Source of the DNA: Pezizomycotina sp. ARF18
Lineage: Eukaryota; Ascomycota
Assembly (NCBI GenBank): GCA_002224055.1
Contig: AZLU01000126.1
Span: forward strand, 55,202-119,201
Length of the DNA: 64,000 nt
Reading direction: 5' to 3'
Shown: piece by piece, positions 50,419 to 62,129 of the stretch
Numbering within the stretch: position 1 is the stretch's first letter
Layout: each line of letters starts with the position of its first letter
The notes under the pieces: model-generated
What the model was told of the DNA's origin: nothing
Databases searched by the model: none
What the model saw: only the letters and a program-made list of their open reading frames with translations
Translations under genes and position numbers: made by a program

Positions 50419-52421
50419 TCATAACAAAATCCCAGTAAATCCTTCCTCCTCTCTCCTCTCCTCCCCTTCGTCGTACAGTAAACACCTCCTTACAACCTCT
50501 TCATATATCTTCCCGCACCTCGCTCCCAGCTCATCGCATATCCCCACTAGCCTCTTCCTCCACCGTTCCCCGCCTGCACTCTTCTCGTACTCCTTCCTCC
50601 ACCCTAGAGTCCGGAGCTTCCGCCATAGCCCGATCTCCAATAATACGCAACCGAGAGAATACACGTCGTACACGCGCTTATACAGAGACGTCGTTGACGC
50701 TATTCCACATACCTGCCGGAGTAACGCGGGCGAGTATGCGGGATGCTGGTACGGTAACATCGTCGACGCCATCGCTCGAGCAGCCGATCGCGAAGCTAGC
50801 GTTACCGTCCTATCATCCGACGCGTCGTCCACGCGTGCTAACGCGAAGCCGGATACGTAAGGGTGTGAAATCGTAGCTGAAACAAAACCGACGTCATCAG
50901 GGTTTACAGCCATCGCGGAGAAGAAGAGGACGTTGTACGAGCAGAGATCCTTATGGAGGACGTTCGCAGCGTGGAGCTGTAATAGGCTGCGAGATAGAGT
51001 CCTCGCGAGGAGGATGCGGGAGCCGAGGTCCGGCTTGGAAAGTTTGGAGTCGGAGGGAGGAGGTCGTCGAGGGTTAATATGGAGCTAGTGTTGGCGTACG
51101 CTGGCGGTGGGGTTGGTGGTTTAGGAGGAGCTGGGATGAGCCGCTGCTGCGACGGGGAGGGCTTTGGTGGTGGCGCTAGGACGGCGATGGCGGCGGGTGG
51201 AGGTGTGTGCGATGGTGAGGCCGCGGGTTTGGGACGCTCGGCATGTGGAATACGAGGCCGTAGCGCTGCTTGTCCGTATCGTGAAACCAGCCGACGCATT
51301 CGAGGATCCGCATTTCACCGTCCGGTGTGTTGAACGCGCCGTATCCGCCTGCAGGATGAAATAACTCTGCGAGTCGCTGCACCCGCTCCTCTGTGAGGTC
51401 TCTGTCGTCTTCGTATGGTTTCCATTCGACGAGAACTTGCGTCGTATTCGTCACTAGTTTGTTTTGTATGTCGTCCCACGTACTCTCTTCGTACATCGCG
51501 CTCGTTCGTCGAATTACTTCCATGACCTCTTTATCTTTTTCTTTAGTAGGCGTTGAGTAGTCCAGTAATGTGATTTTCTCGTTCCACTGCGTGATCTGGA
51601 GATTGAACGCGGCGACCATTTCTCGTTCGTGCTATCGCCGGCGCGTACCTGTGCCTTCCGCAGCATCATACAACGCTGAACGTGTGGGTATTCGTCAGTG
51701 CTTCCTCTAGTATTCCGATGAGGCTGTCTTCGCGTGTTAATCCTGGGGTCGGGGTGTTTCTCTGCCGCTGCCGCTATTTCCTCTAGCCCTTCCGCCGCTT
51801 CTGCTATTTACGGTTAAGTATTCTGTGCAGAGCTGTACGACGGCGGTTCGTGTAAATGTTCGCTCCGTTGGAGTATTGCTTATCGGGTAATAACATCGTG
51901 CGTCGCCATCTCGCAGAGTAATGCCTGGGAACTGATGCCTGGCTGGGTTCCGGTAGGAGCGTCTGTAAACCGTCGTTGAGGTCTCGTAAATCGGCGATCA
52001 ACTCCTTGAATGCTTCTTTATCCGCTATCGCCCACCGGAATTTCTTCCCGAGCGATACTTTGCTACCGCCATTATTATCGGGTCCTTTCGACGTAAGTCC
52101 GTACCGGTTGCAGCGTCGTCGCATCCGACAGTAACTCTGAAATACTACTCAAATGTTCCTCAATCACCCACTCCATCCCCTTCGTTTTCGAAGCGCGGAA
52201 ACGGGCTTTCGACGCCGCTGTCGTCGGTGATCGGGATACTGATCATACCATTAGGCCCCAAGCGCGGCCCCAGGAGAGTAGCCGCCGTTCTTCGACTATT
52301 AGTTTGCAGCGGAGTACCTTTGCCGATTTTTCCTGGGCGGACATCCCGGCGATATCTCGTAGCCCTTGAGGCACTGGTCGAAGACGCCAATGACGGCAAG
52401 ACTGAAGCCTATGGCTTCCAT
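50419..52421 (-). CDS. HeLo-domain / pseudokinase fusion protein
   Basis: HeLo domains are N-terminal helical, membrane-acting modules of fungal cell-death proteins (HET-S class). From ATG 52421 the start reads MEAIGFSLAVIGVFDQCLKG, the classic HeLo opening, then KSAKVLRCKLIVEERRLLSW and KVSLGKKFRWAIADKEAF with DLRDLNDGLQTLLPEP (about 52080-51950). A linker (VEWKPYEDD.., VGWFHDTDKQRYGLVFHMPS) leads to a kinase fold at about 51060-50420: LLQLHAANVLHKDLCSYNVL as catalytic loop and VYDVYSLGCVLLEIGLW as subdomain IX. The DFG position reads SGF, so metal binding is probably lost and it is likely a pseudokinase. There are several one-base frame breaks (for example near 52340, 52240 and 51200). The same HeLo-kinase-like layout is known in fungal 'prion-inhibition and propagation' proteins. 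Presumably cytosolic until activated. Confidence 0.7.
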
Positions 52422-53745
52422 GGTTGTGGATATGGCAGGAGGAGGTGGTCGTCGTACAGGGTGTCAGGAGGTCGGAGGTAGGTGCTCGGGGAGAGCAAGG
52501 AACGTTGGAGAAGATCAGGGGGACTCTGTAAAGACAGTGAAGTCGCGAGTCTCAGCGAAAGGATCGAGGAACGGAACGAAAGCGAAAGCGAGCAAAGAAC
52601 GGTAGGATATCGATGCCGTTTTGTTCTCCTCGTCGGTCGGAGAATATGATCAAGGAGTGCGTAGATGGCGGTGTATCACAAGCTTAGAAATGCGAAAAAT
52701 TTGCTGACAGAAAAGTTCCAATTTACTATGGAAGAATAGATCATAAGGCCAAGCTTATTGAGAGACGGCAAAAACGAACGGGTTAAATGGATTTCCACAG
52801 AATCATTGGTGCGTTTAAGTAACTGTATCAGCCTCATTACATGCAACTTCCTAGCAAGCAAGGGAAATTACAGCAAGTGATCTGCAGCAGACAAGGGGAG
52901 ACTTTAAGTCTTGCCGGAGTTCGATACAATTCCCACCGAGAGCTCCGATCAAACTATGCATCCATGGTGGTGGTTATTCTCAGTGGTCTATCTGATCATG
53001 ATGATAAGCTGTGAAACGTTTAACAAACGAGAGTCTCATACTCTTCTTGTAACTAGCGAGATCTAGAGAAGGGATAGTCAGCCGTCGCACTCGTAAGTAA
53101 ATAAACCCCCGATAAGAGTGGCTGGGTTCTCCATAAACGTATTCAGTCTATAGAATCTCATTTCTACAAGATCACGAAAACCGTATGAAACGCATCCGCC
53201 GCTGTTTTAGAGACTCGAATCTTGCTTCGGTATTAGCTAAAGCTGAATGTTCCGGCTAACTTTGATCTAAAGAATGACGCGCAGCAGCTGCAGACATCAA
53301 ACTCCAGATCATTACGATGGGAAACTTGGAAGGGAGTATTTATCGTAAACGCAGACTGTATCCTCGTGGGGTACTACTAGTACTCGGCGATACGCTCTGA
53401 GGGTAGTTTAGACGTACGCGGGAGGCTGCTAGAATCGCCGGGGCCGGCGGTCATGCCCGCTTCTATACTTGTCTTTGCAGGAAACTAATCGCCACCGACC
53501 CCGCCAAGCACCGCCAGATTTAGTGACCAGCGAAAGACGTAAGCCCAGAAAATATGTATCGCCACCAAGGAACAAACACGCCAACCGCTAAATAACGTCA
53601 TTAAGCAGACACCAGCAATCCCTCCTTTAAAAGCACTGCGGCCGCTCGTTCCTCTCCATCAGACGCTCCTTCCATCATCATCAAAACTCTATCAACATCG
53701 AACGTACTGTACGAACATCTCAAAAAAAACACGGCATTCTAATCG
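52422..53745. other. Divergent promoter region
   Basis: Lies between the HeLo gene (minus) and the small peptide gene (plus). A 61-codon minus-strand frame at 52676-52861 is not supported. The last 100 bases are pyrimidine-rich with CATCATCATC, typical of a fungal transcription-start region. Confidence 0.45.
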
Positions 53746-53813
53746 GTGAGTTGGACGCGGGTTTGAGTTTTCGCGGAGCAGTTCCGATGCTAATCTGGTA
53801 TCATACACTCTAG
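53746..53813 (+). other. 5'-leader intron of the 44-aa peptide gene
   Basis: Donor GTGAGT, branch-like TGCTAAT at about 53788-53794 and acceptor CTCTAG give a 68-base canonical fungal intron, 67 bases upstream of the ATG. No ATG lies in the preceding leader that I can see. Confidence 0.6.
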
Positions 53814-53880
53814 AACCTCATCGCTATCGCTCCACGCAAATACATATCCCGCGCGTAAAGCCATTACTACGCCGATAGCC

Positions 53881-54015
53881 ATGCCTTGGACCTACCACAA
53901 ATCCACCGACCCTCGCCGCCGCTGGGGATGGGGCGTGACCGCCACCGCCACGGCGTCCGGACCCACAAGCGCTTCCGGTTCTGCGGGATCAACTGCTTCA
54001 GGTAGTCGTGGATAG
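53881..54015 (+). CDS. 44-residue Trp/Ser/Thr-rich peptide
   Basis: Starts MPWTYHKSTDPRRRWGWG and continues with a Thr/Ala/Ser/Gly-rich tail ending at TAG. There is no signal peptide or membrane segment. Evidence for a real gene: it is the first ATG after a pyrimidine-rich leader with a canonical spliced intron, and the Kozak context is good (GATAGCCATGC). The family and function are unknown. It might instead be an upstream frame of a longer transcript, but nothing coding follows for 280 bases. Confidence 0.5.
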   Translation: MPWTYHKSTDPRRRWGWGVTATATASGPTSASGSAGSTASGSRG

Positions 54016-54297
54016 ACCACGCCGAAGATAGTGCATGGATACCGGATGTGGAGAAGGAAGGCTATTAGAACTCAAGCGAGTTGGTATAAGGGAAGGTTTT
54101 GGTTCCAGAAAATGCGGATTTGGGTTCTGTTTTGCAGGGTTCTTTTTGTTACACGAGAGTTTGCAAATTCATTCTGTTTATATTACGTATACACCGTTGT
54201 TATATGATAATTAATTATGAATGTTCTTCGTTTGTTGAAGATTCTCCCTGGTATTCATTGATAAGATTCCAAGGTTTACGGAGGAGACACGCCCGGG

Positions 54298-55869
54298 CTA
54301 GAACTGACGATTTTCCGATATTAATTCATGGAGATCGGGGGTGAGGGGCGGTCGAAAACCCCGAGGGTAGTCAATAGACCAGTCCTCGAACTCCTGACAA
54401 CCGCCCTGCTTCCAGCATCGTAGGTATAGAGTATCCGTGAATATTATCGGACCGTCAGATTCCAAATACCTTAAATTATGGCCACATTTCGGGTGCCGCT
54501 GTAAGGGATCTATGGATCCGTCTTCCATTCTTTTCTTTAGCCATTTATTGTACAAGTCGGCTCTTCGAAAGCACCATCCAATTCTAGTGTCGACCCTGCC
54601 TTAACAGGTAATTTCCGTCGAGGGTTTCGTGACGGTGCCAGCTATTGACAGATACGCAAAGATAGCTCCTTTAGGAAAATTTTCAATATCTATTTCGCGC
54701 CTGTAGAGATGATAGTCCCCGTCGCCCATGCTAAGGAAGTTGAGAATTTTTTGCTTCGCTTGTTCATTTGTACTGGTGCCAATGGGCTTTGGCCTCATGC
54801 ACCGAAGTTTGGCGCATCTCATTCAGCGTGTGCTCGGTGGTTTTTGACAAACGTAGAATTTTGCCTTTAAAAGGGTCCTGTTCCACAGCGGGCTCGAAAT
54901 CAAGTAGTGCTGCTTGCTAGCAAGCCATCTTCAAGTCGAAATCTGCCATAAAATACGCTCACATATGTCTTTCCAAGTACACCTCGGGCAGCACCTAGTG
55001 GAGGACGAAACAAGTCGAAGTCGCCATCCTCATCTACTCCGGTATCGCTCGTATGGTTTCCGCTGTTATCCGTCTCCCCAAGCACCAAGCCTATTTCTTC
55101 CTTTCTTTGTAGAAATATCTTGCGGATCCCTTCGAAGGTGCTTGATGTGTACACAGATATTCGAATCGAGTCTATGAAGGTTGGTGCCCGCTCCAAGGCG
55201 TCTTTTTATGGTTTTGTTAATAACAATCATAACTAACATCAGGTAAATCCATCACTAAACTTGCGCATTTAAATTTAGCGGCTTACCTGCTATAGACGTG
55301 TCATAGCCCTCATATGTGATGTTATAGAGATTCCCTTCTGCGGTGCTTCCCGGCTTTCGATTGATTCAGCGATTCTATGAACACTCTCGTGATTCCTCCT
55401 GAAGTAGTCTGCCATCCTTAGAGACCGAACCTTCTGCCCATTAAGTCGTACCGCGGCTTTGCGGCCCTCTTCAGCCGTTGGCCACTCGAGCTACGACGTA
55501 TTCCAGTTGATTATCCGTGAATTGGAACTTGAGGTATTTCCTATTTCCCCACTTCTTCAGATGAGATTTATATTGCGATTCGCTATGCGAGAGTAAGCTT
55601 TAGATATTACTAGAGAGATGGTATGACAAAGAAATGGGCTCCTCTCACCTTGCTAAAAATCCCTTCTGTACCATGATATCCATTACTTCCCGTAAGGGGC
55701 GGTCTTTTCTGAGATTAAGAATGGCCGCCTTGTTCTCTTCCCATTCTGCTTCGCTACGTGTAAACCCGATTTCTTGACGTTTCTTGTACGGCTCCTGTGG
55801 GGTGTAGATAGGGTTCCATCTGAGATCGTCGACAGAACTTGAATTCTTTCCAGATCGCCTTCGTGCCAT
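54298..55869 (-). CDS. Clr5-domain protein, paralog A
   Basis: Clr5 is a short N-terminal helix-turn-helix-like domain common in fungi. From ATG 55869: basic start, then RSEAEWEENKAAILNLRKD and REVMDIMVQKGFLAR, the Clr5 core, ended by an intron (GTGAGA). Exon 2 begins SQYKSHLKKWGNRKYLKF (about 55580) and reaches VRLNGQK (about 55465). After another intron (GTAAGC at about 55287) comes APTFIDSIRISVYTSSTFEG (about 55190). Later blocks are YHLYRREIDIENFP (about 54710) and the Cys/His end KCGHNLRYL..FTDTLYLRCWKQGGCQ (about 54490-54400), closing at 54298. Frame breaks near 55480, 55330, 54950 and 54600 fit single missing bases. Same four-block plan as paralogs B and C, in tandem with B. It may be a DNA-binding regulator, but the role is not known. 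Confidence 0.65.
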
Positions 55870-56195
55870 GGTATAGAACGACCAACCATAAAGATACCAA
55901 AAGGACCTAGACGGGTTTGGCTACTTAAAGGAAGAGAACTATAGAGGGAATGATAGGGTACAAGTGTATAGAAGGATGGGAATGATTTGGAGTCTACTAG
56001 TAGCAGGAGCATTGTAGCCAGTTTCTCCGTTTTATATAGGACTGGACATGGCAATTTACAAATAGCTAAGAAGATACGATACGCCTTTACGCTATTGAAC
56101 CCCTAGCATTGCAAAATTCTTTTCCCGATTTGGGGCAATTTGCGGAAAAGAAGGCTTCCCAATTTCCCCTTGAAAAAGCACTGCCGATAGATCTT

Positions 56196-57716
56196 CTATA
56201 TGTAATCTATTCTGTACCACTGGCAACCCCCTTTTTGCCAGCAGGCCTTTCGTAGTGTTTCAGTGAAGATAACTCGAATAAGCCCGTCCTCTCTTAAAGC
56301 CTCCGTGTAATGACCGCATTCGTAGTGCAGCCTGCCTCCGTAGAAACTGGAGCCTGAGCTGAAAAGCCAAATATTCCACGGTACCGCCTCTCGAATACAC
56401 CAGGCGATACCATAGTCGCCGGAACTTTCAGTCAGATTACCGCAGCTGCGCATATTAATAGCAAACACAGTCTCGTTTAGGTCTATTTCGCGCCGATAAA
56501 GATGGAGTGGACCTTCCCTATTTGTTTTTGTAAAAATGGAGAAATGATTCTTTTGCATACCCCAGATGCTCCTCATCAGCAAGACCACTTGTCCTGATAT
56601 CGCTCAAAATCAAAATCATACGATTTTCAAGCAAGGTATTCTGTGGATTGGGTATGATAGCAGGTGCAAAATTGAATTTGACTTTACTTGCTTTGGATGA
56701 TGCACCGGAAATATCTTCCTAGAGCTTTTCCTAGGTGCTGGGGCTTGGCCTATCGCTGCAGCAGCGAGCGAACTGCAAGTGTTCAAAGTTTGATTTAGGG
56801 TCGTCCACCACCAAACATCATCGCCGGGCCCTTCGCGCTCCCCATCTTCCTCGACCCGAGGAAGTTCAATAGTCACCCCTGAGTTTTGCCTCGGCAAAAG
56901 GAGTTTCCGGATTCCTTGAGTCTCTGACGTAACTACGCTGATACGAAGAGAATCGATAATTGGTGGTGCCCCTTTGAAGAATCCTTTCCAAAAGCAACGC
57001 TTTCGTGTAAGTTTTCGCATTGTCGTGATGCACGGAAAATCACCTCTAACATAAGCGAGCAGGTAGTAACTAACCAGTAATAGGTTCAAATTCCGCTGCA
57101 TATTCATATCCTATGCTATAGAGACCTCCGTTGTGACTCTGATTCACCTCCACGGCTCCTTCGGCATCTCTCCTGAGATTCTTCTTAAGATAAGCTCCCA
57201 TGCTTCGAGACGGGATCTTCTGGCCATTGAGTCGCACAGCGGCCTTAGAACCATCTTTCTGTTTTGTAAGACTTTTTCTACAACATATTCAATTGATTCT
57301 TCGTTAGCTGCAATTTAGCATATTTTCTACTCCCCCACTTTTGAACATATATATATATTGGGATTCGCTTTGTTTCAGTTTGTGAATAATAAATTACCAA
57401 ATTGTTAATAACCGTTCCTTTTTACTCCTGGGATGGGAAGAATCCCTGATGCAAAGAAAGGGATCGACGGTAATGCCTTCAACTTACCTCGCAATAAATC
57501 CTCTTTCCGCCATGACTTCCATCACCCGTTGTAATATGTGATACTCTCTGAGAGCTAGGATAGCTTCTTTATTCTCCTCCTATGTTTCTTGCTATATACC
57601 ACTTCGGGCATTATTTCTCGACGTTTTTTATACTGAGGAGTGGGAGTAGAAATAAGCTTCCACCTAAAGCCACCGGGCCTAGTAGGTTGCTGTTGTTCAG
57701 GTCGCTTTTGAGCCAT
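56196..57716 (-). CDS. Clr5-domain protein, paralog B
   Basis: From ATG 57716: MAQKRPEQQQPTRPGGFRWK, then the Clr5 core EENKEAILALREYHILQRVM with EVMAERGFIAR at about 57490, reached after a frame break near 57590. Exon 2 has the KxxG Clr5 tail and AAVRLNGQKIPS (about 57235). A further exon starts near 57107. The middle block reads APPIIDSLRISVVTSETQG (about 56960), followed by an acidic linker and an Ala/Lys-rich stretch. LHLYRREIDLNETVFAI (about 56500) and the C-terminal YECGHYTEAL..IFTETLRKACWQKGGCQW (about 56330-56215) complete the plan. Compared with A and C, the Cys/His block has an insertion of a few residues. At least three one-base breaks. Divergent from paralog C with 1.17 kb between the two starts. 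Confidence 0.6.
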
Positions 57717-58890
57717 TATCCCTGGCTGATTGGAGATGATTGGGTACTTTGGGGATGGAAAAGAGAGAAGCGATAAGTTTCAGAGATGAGCATGGTCTTA
57801 TTCGGCCCTCGATTTATAGATCGAATGTGTTTGAAAGCAGAGGTTCCCATGGCCCTTCGAAATGCCTCCTGGAGAAAAGAAAGTACAATTTCACCAATAC
57901 GAGAGCAAAAAGTCAGTTTTCCCAAACTGGGGAAATTTGGTGGGAAAATTCTTGAACGTTTGAGGTCTCCGAGACAATTCCGTCTACATATTGCCACTCC
58001 AGAAACCTGCACCATTTACAACCCTTTACATATGCAAGAATAACTGGTGAACTTCCAATACATTGAGCCGTGAGAACTCTGGTTAGGAAGCATAGGCCAG
58101 ATGGAGGATAATTATAAGGATGGAGTTTTTTTCCACCAATCGAACGTATTGGCATCTTTTTTTTCTGATAGTTATCAAGCTTCACTACGTTGCAAGGTAG
58201 AACACATTGACGCTATATGTGATTGTCTCAAGCTAAAGTCCATTTTTCACAGTGAAAACAGCGCAGAATACTTGACGGACGACGAAGAACCAGTCGGTTT
58301 CCTCTGTTGCCCTTGTTCTTTTTGCTTTCCATTCGTTGGATCCTACATTATATTTAGCACTATAAAACCTGTAGAACAACCGAAGTACGCCCGGTAGTCT
58401 TATCTAGAGATCCGTCACTGTCACCGCCCGGCGCAAAAGTCCTCACGGTAAAAGCGGGCTTGAAGCCCCAGACAACCCCTATAGATTATTTACAATACGG
58501 ATCCGGGTATATTAGAAAGGGGTCCTACGAAGACGCCTGAGCTCCTTAAGCCGAAGGCCTTTCCCATGTTGTTATACTGCAATTAAACCACGCGCCTTGA
58601 ATCCTGATACACCTCCGAAATCAAAAGCCTTGTCGCTAAATATTCCAACTCGGGAAAACTTCTTTTTCACTGACTGGATTTTATTCGCTCAGAGTTGTAA
58701 CGACCGATTCTTGTCCAGGCATGCATGTTGGTATTATAAACCCCATCCAGAAACCACTTCTTCACCACGACTCGAACTCTTGAATGTAACCTAAAAAAAT
58801 ATCTTTGCCTTCGGTGTACTTTATTTAAGTCTTCAGTGGTTTTTTACCCTTCTTTCTATTTCTTGGGCCCTTACTAGCAGATAGGATATC
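57717..58890. other. Bidirectional promoter region between paralogs B and C
   Basis: A head-to-head intergenic region of 1,174 bases. A 98-codon frame at 58101-58397 contains a Cys-rich hydrophobic end (LCCPCSFCFPFVGSYIIF), but it lacks a leader or homologous copy and is not called. Confidence 0.45.
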
Positions 58891-60634
58891 ATGGCGCAAA
58901 GGCGGCTCGGAAAACGGTCAGAATCCGGCGGCATCAAATGGAAGTCCATCTCCACTCCGACTACACCGTATAAGAAACGCGGAGAAAGGCTACCAGGGAC
59001 CGTCGATAGCAGACAGGAGTGGGAAGGTGATAAGGAAGTCATCATAGCCTCTATAAGAACAAGGAATTACCCGAAGTGATGTTATGGCGCAGAGAGGCTT
59101 CGTTGCGAGGTAAGGCTTTTATTCGTCACTTTCCGAATGGGGCAAGATTGCTAAGAGTAACAAAGCGAGCCACAATACAAATATCACTTGAGGAAATGGG
59201 GGAACTGGAAGTATCTTAAATTCACGGAGCAGCAGCTGAAATACGTTGTGGAGAATATCGTGCAAAGGCAGGGAGCGAGTGTTAAGGCGGCTGTGAGGCT
59301 CAACGGGGAGAAGATCCCGTCCAAGAAGATGGAAGCCTATCTTAAAAAAATCATGAACGCGTTAAGAGAATCACTGAAAGGTTCATTGAAAGACTCCAGC
59401 AGGAGCCTGAGAAAGGCAATCCCTTTAAGAATCCGTACGGTACATATGATGAAGATGATGCCGAGGATAGATACGAAGACGAAGACGGGATAATGCCAAT
59501 GGCGGGTATGTAGCTCACTGCTTGATATTCTTATATAATGTTTAATTGCACCCTGACAAACGGGATTTCGTTTAGAAAGCTACCTTTAATAAAGCGCCGA
59601 CATTCATCGACTCACTCCGTATAACCGTGTACACATCGAGCACTGTCCAAGGCATTCGACGGGCCATATCTCTAAAAAAGAAGCGAGATCAGCAGGCCAC
59701 CAAAATTCCCGAACCTGAAGAGAATAACAGGATACCCGAAGTTCTAAATTCTATACATAGCTATGGAGACGCGGAGGGATCAAACCGACCAAAGCTGCCA
59801 GCGGCAGGCGATGGTGCAGAGGATACTTATTCCTGGTCCTAAATACCCAAAACCAGACATATGAGCCTCAAATGCTCGACAACGCCATACCCGGCGCCGC
59901 TTCCGCTCAATTCACCTGGGAAGCGATTAGCGAGCGAATCCTGAGCCCAGAAGCAGACAGCCCGAATCAGCGGCGGGCCATACTTCATTTCGATCCCATT
60001 ATTCTGAACGGGTTATGGGGCGTCAATTACTTATATATTCCAGAGACAAGACTCAAAACTCTGCTCCGGCTTTCGAAGGGCGAGTGTCATAAGGAAGAAG
60101 TCAGACAAGACTTTATCAGCTTCCTGAGCGCGAGCGAAGGCTATCATTTGTATAGAAGAGAGGTCGATATCAATGACCTCCCTGAATACCTCCCTGAATA
60201 CGTCTTTACAGTTGACGTAACGGCTGGGATTGCCCCAGGACGGAATACTCCGGACGGCGGGAAGTTACCAAGAGCGGGTTTAGGGGGTGGGGTTTCCAGG
60301 GAACTGGCCATTCTTGTATTGTGTGGTGCGCCAGAAGGCGGATTTATACAACGAGTCTCTACGTAGACTTGAAACCTCGACAGAGATGGACCACAAGTTC
60401 CAATGCGGTCACACTCTGAGAACTCTAGGATGTGACGGACCGGTTATATTCACCGACACATTGCGAAGGAATTGCTGGCAACAAATGGGCTGCCAGTGGT
60501 CTAGGATGAGACTCGAGGATGCTACAATGATGCCATTGATGATCCGCGTAAATCAGTCCTATCGCCAGAGGTACATGCCGTGGAGTAGTTCTTCGACAGT
60601 AGCTGACGAGTATACGGTTGCGCTCTATCGCTAA
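58891..60634 (+). CDS. Clr5-domain protein, paralog C
   Basis: The best preserved of the three. MAQRRLGKRSESGGIKWKSI starts the protein, with QEWEGDKEVIIASIRT and MAQRGFVAR forming the Clr5 core, then an intron (donor GTAAGG at about 59112). Exon 2: QYKYHLRKWGNWKYLKFTE (59176) and KAAVRLNGEKIPSKKM (59287), then an acidic region (YDEDDAEDRYEDEDG) and an intron (GTATGT at about 59506). Exon 3: APTFIDSLRITVYTSSTVQG (59599), a linker, then FTWEAISERIL and ILNGLWGVNYLYIPETRL (60000). YHLYRREVDINDLPEYLP (60145) and the Cys/His end FQCGHTLRTLGC..FTDTLRRNCWQQMGCQW (60400-60500) follow, ending near 60634. Frame breaks lie at about 59078, 59360, 59840 and 60290. The clean alignment with A and B across all blocks argues for function at least until recently. 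Confidence 0.7.
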
Positions 60635-62129
60635 GAAGGTTTGGTGAATGCTAGTAACACTAACAAGACTAAGGCCCTCTTCCCCACTTATTCATAAGGT
60701 CCTCGTACAATGGTTACATTTATTCGTCCAAGAATGGTCTAGAAGAGCCAATCTGAACTTCTCAGCTGAAACCATCCTACCTTTTCCAATGGTTACTGGT
60801 TGCTTGTTTGGCTCTCTTTATCCTATATTTTTACACGGCCGCTGTACTAGACTTTTCGTTTTTTTATCTGTATAAGACATTTGTACGTATGCAGCAAGCA
60901 CACTCTTGAATTCTATGCACTTCAAATCCACATAAAACCTTTCTATTTGTGTAGACCGTGACAAATCTTATTTCGATAGTTTGCGAAGATACCCTTTACC
61001 AAAAAAAAAAAAAAAAAAAACTTGGGGGAGTAAGAGTACGCGTCTAAAGCGTAGCACTGGTTAACTCGTAAAGTCCCAATATATGCCCCATCATTGAGTA
61101 GAATATCGTTTCTCAGATTTCGCCAGTTTGGGGCCGTCTCCCTCGAACTTAAAGAGAATTATTATTATAAACGCACGGTCCTCGCTCCCAGCTTATAGTA
61201 AGACCTCAACTATCAAAGGGGATAGTGATTTCCACATACCTACTCCTCATACAATAATACATTTCCGCTCAGGCATGTAGCGTCTCCAGACTGCCAACGA
61301 GCGTGAATCTTCTTATTGACTGCGCGAAACCTATTTATTACATGTGAACGCGCGCTAAGGGCTGACGCTGTGTCTAAAGAAAGCCCCTTCGTGAGCGCCA
61401 GGAGGTGTTTTCCACCGGTTTTCGGCGGTGCCTATACTCCCGCCGGCTTCCAACTGCCACCAAGGGTGATCCCAGCAGCCCAGCCGTGCCCACACGACCG
61501 CCGATGACACCAAACAACCAAAGCCATATGTGCCCTTTTGGCTTCAACCGTGGCCATGGGATCCACTCAGACTTTCGGGCAACTTTTTCAGGCAAAAGCA
61601 AATGAACCACATGGAACACAGCCAACATGCAGATATCAGGACCCTTTTTAAGATAAGGAAGAGAGATAGAGGATAAAAGGGGCACATGGTGCCCTTTCAG
61701 CCTAAATTCTCACGAGAGCTCCCTTATCGCTGGCGCTTTAGTATCTTATATATAGCATTTCCGCCCGTAATATCAGAAAATTGTCCTATTCGTTTGAGAT
61801 GCAACGTGAAAGAGTGGACCCGTGAGGGGCACATTTTCCAATTTATCTTTCTTTTAAGCAGAGGTTGTTCAGTGTCTGATAAGGCCTTTAAATATAAGCG
61901 CCTTCTCCACATTTTCAGAAGCATTACCTATTGATGTTTTAACATCGTCATTCGGTGTTTTTGACGTTATACGTCGTTTTAAGAGTTTTCCTTACTATAC
62001 ATAGGGTTAATTGGTATTGAAAGACTAATACTGGTCTGTTCAAATTTCGAGCAGAGCGTGCTTCCACTCAATCGAATCGGGCCCCGCTTTGCCATCACTA
62101 ACAATTCCTGTCGCTTCCTCCTATCCACA
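60635..62129. other. Intergenic region with A20 tract
   Basis: A run of 20 A at 61001-61020. A 103-codon minus-strand frame at 61374-61685 has no family match by eye. The last part is the promoter of the carboxypeptidase gene. Confidence 0.45.

Noticed and set aside
61374-61685. A 103-codon minus-strand frame
   Set aside because: No motif and no neighbour support. It overlaps plus-strand frames of similar quality.
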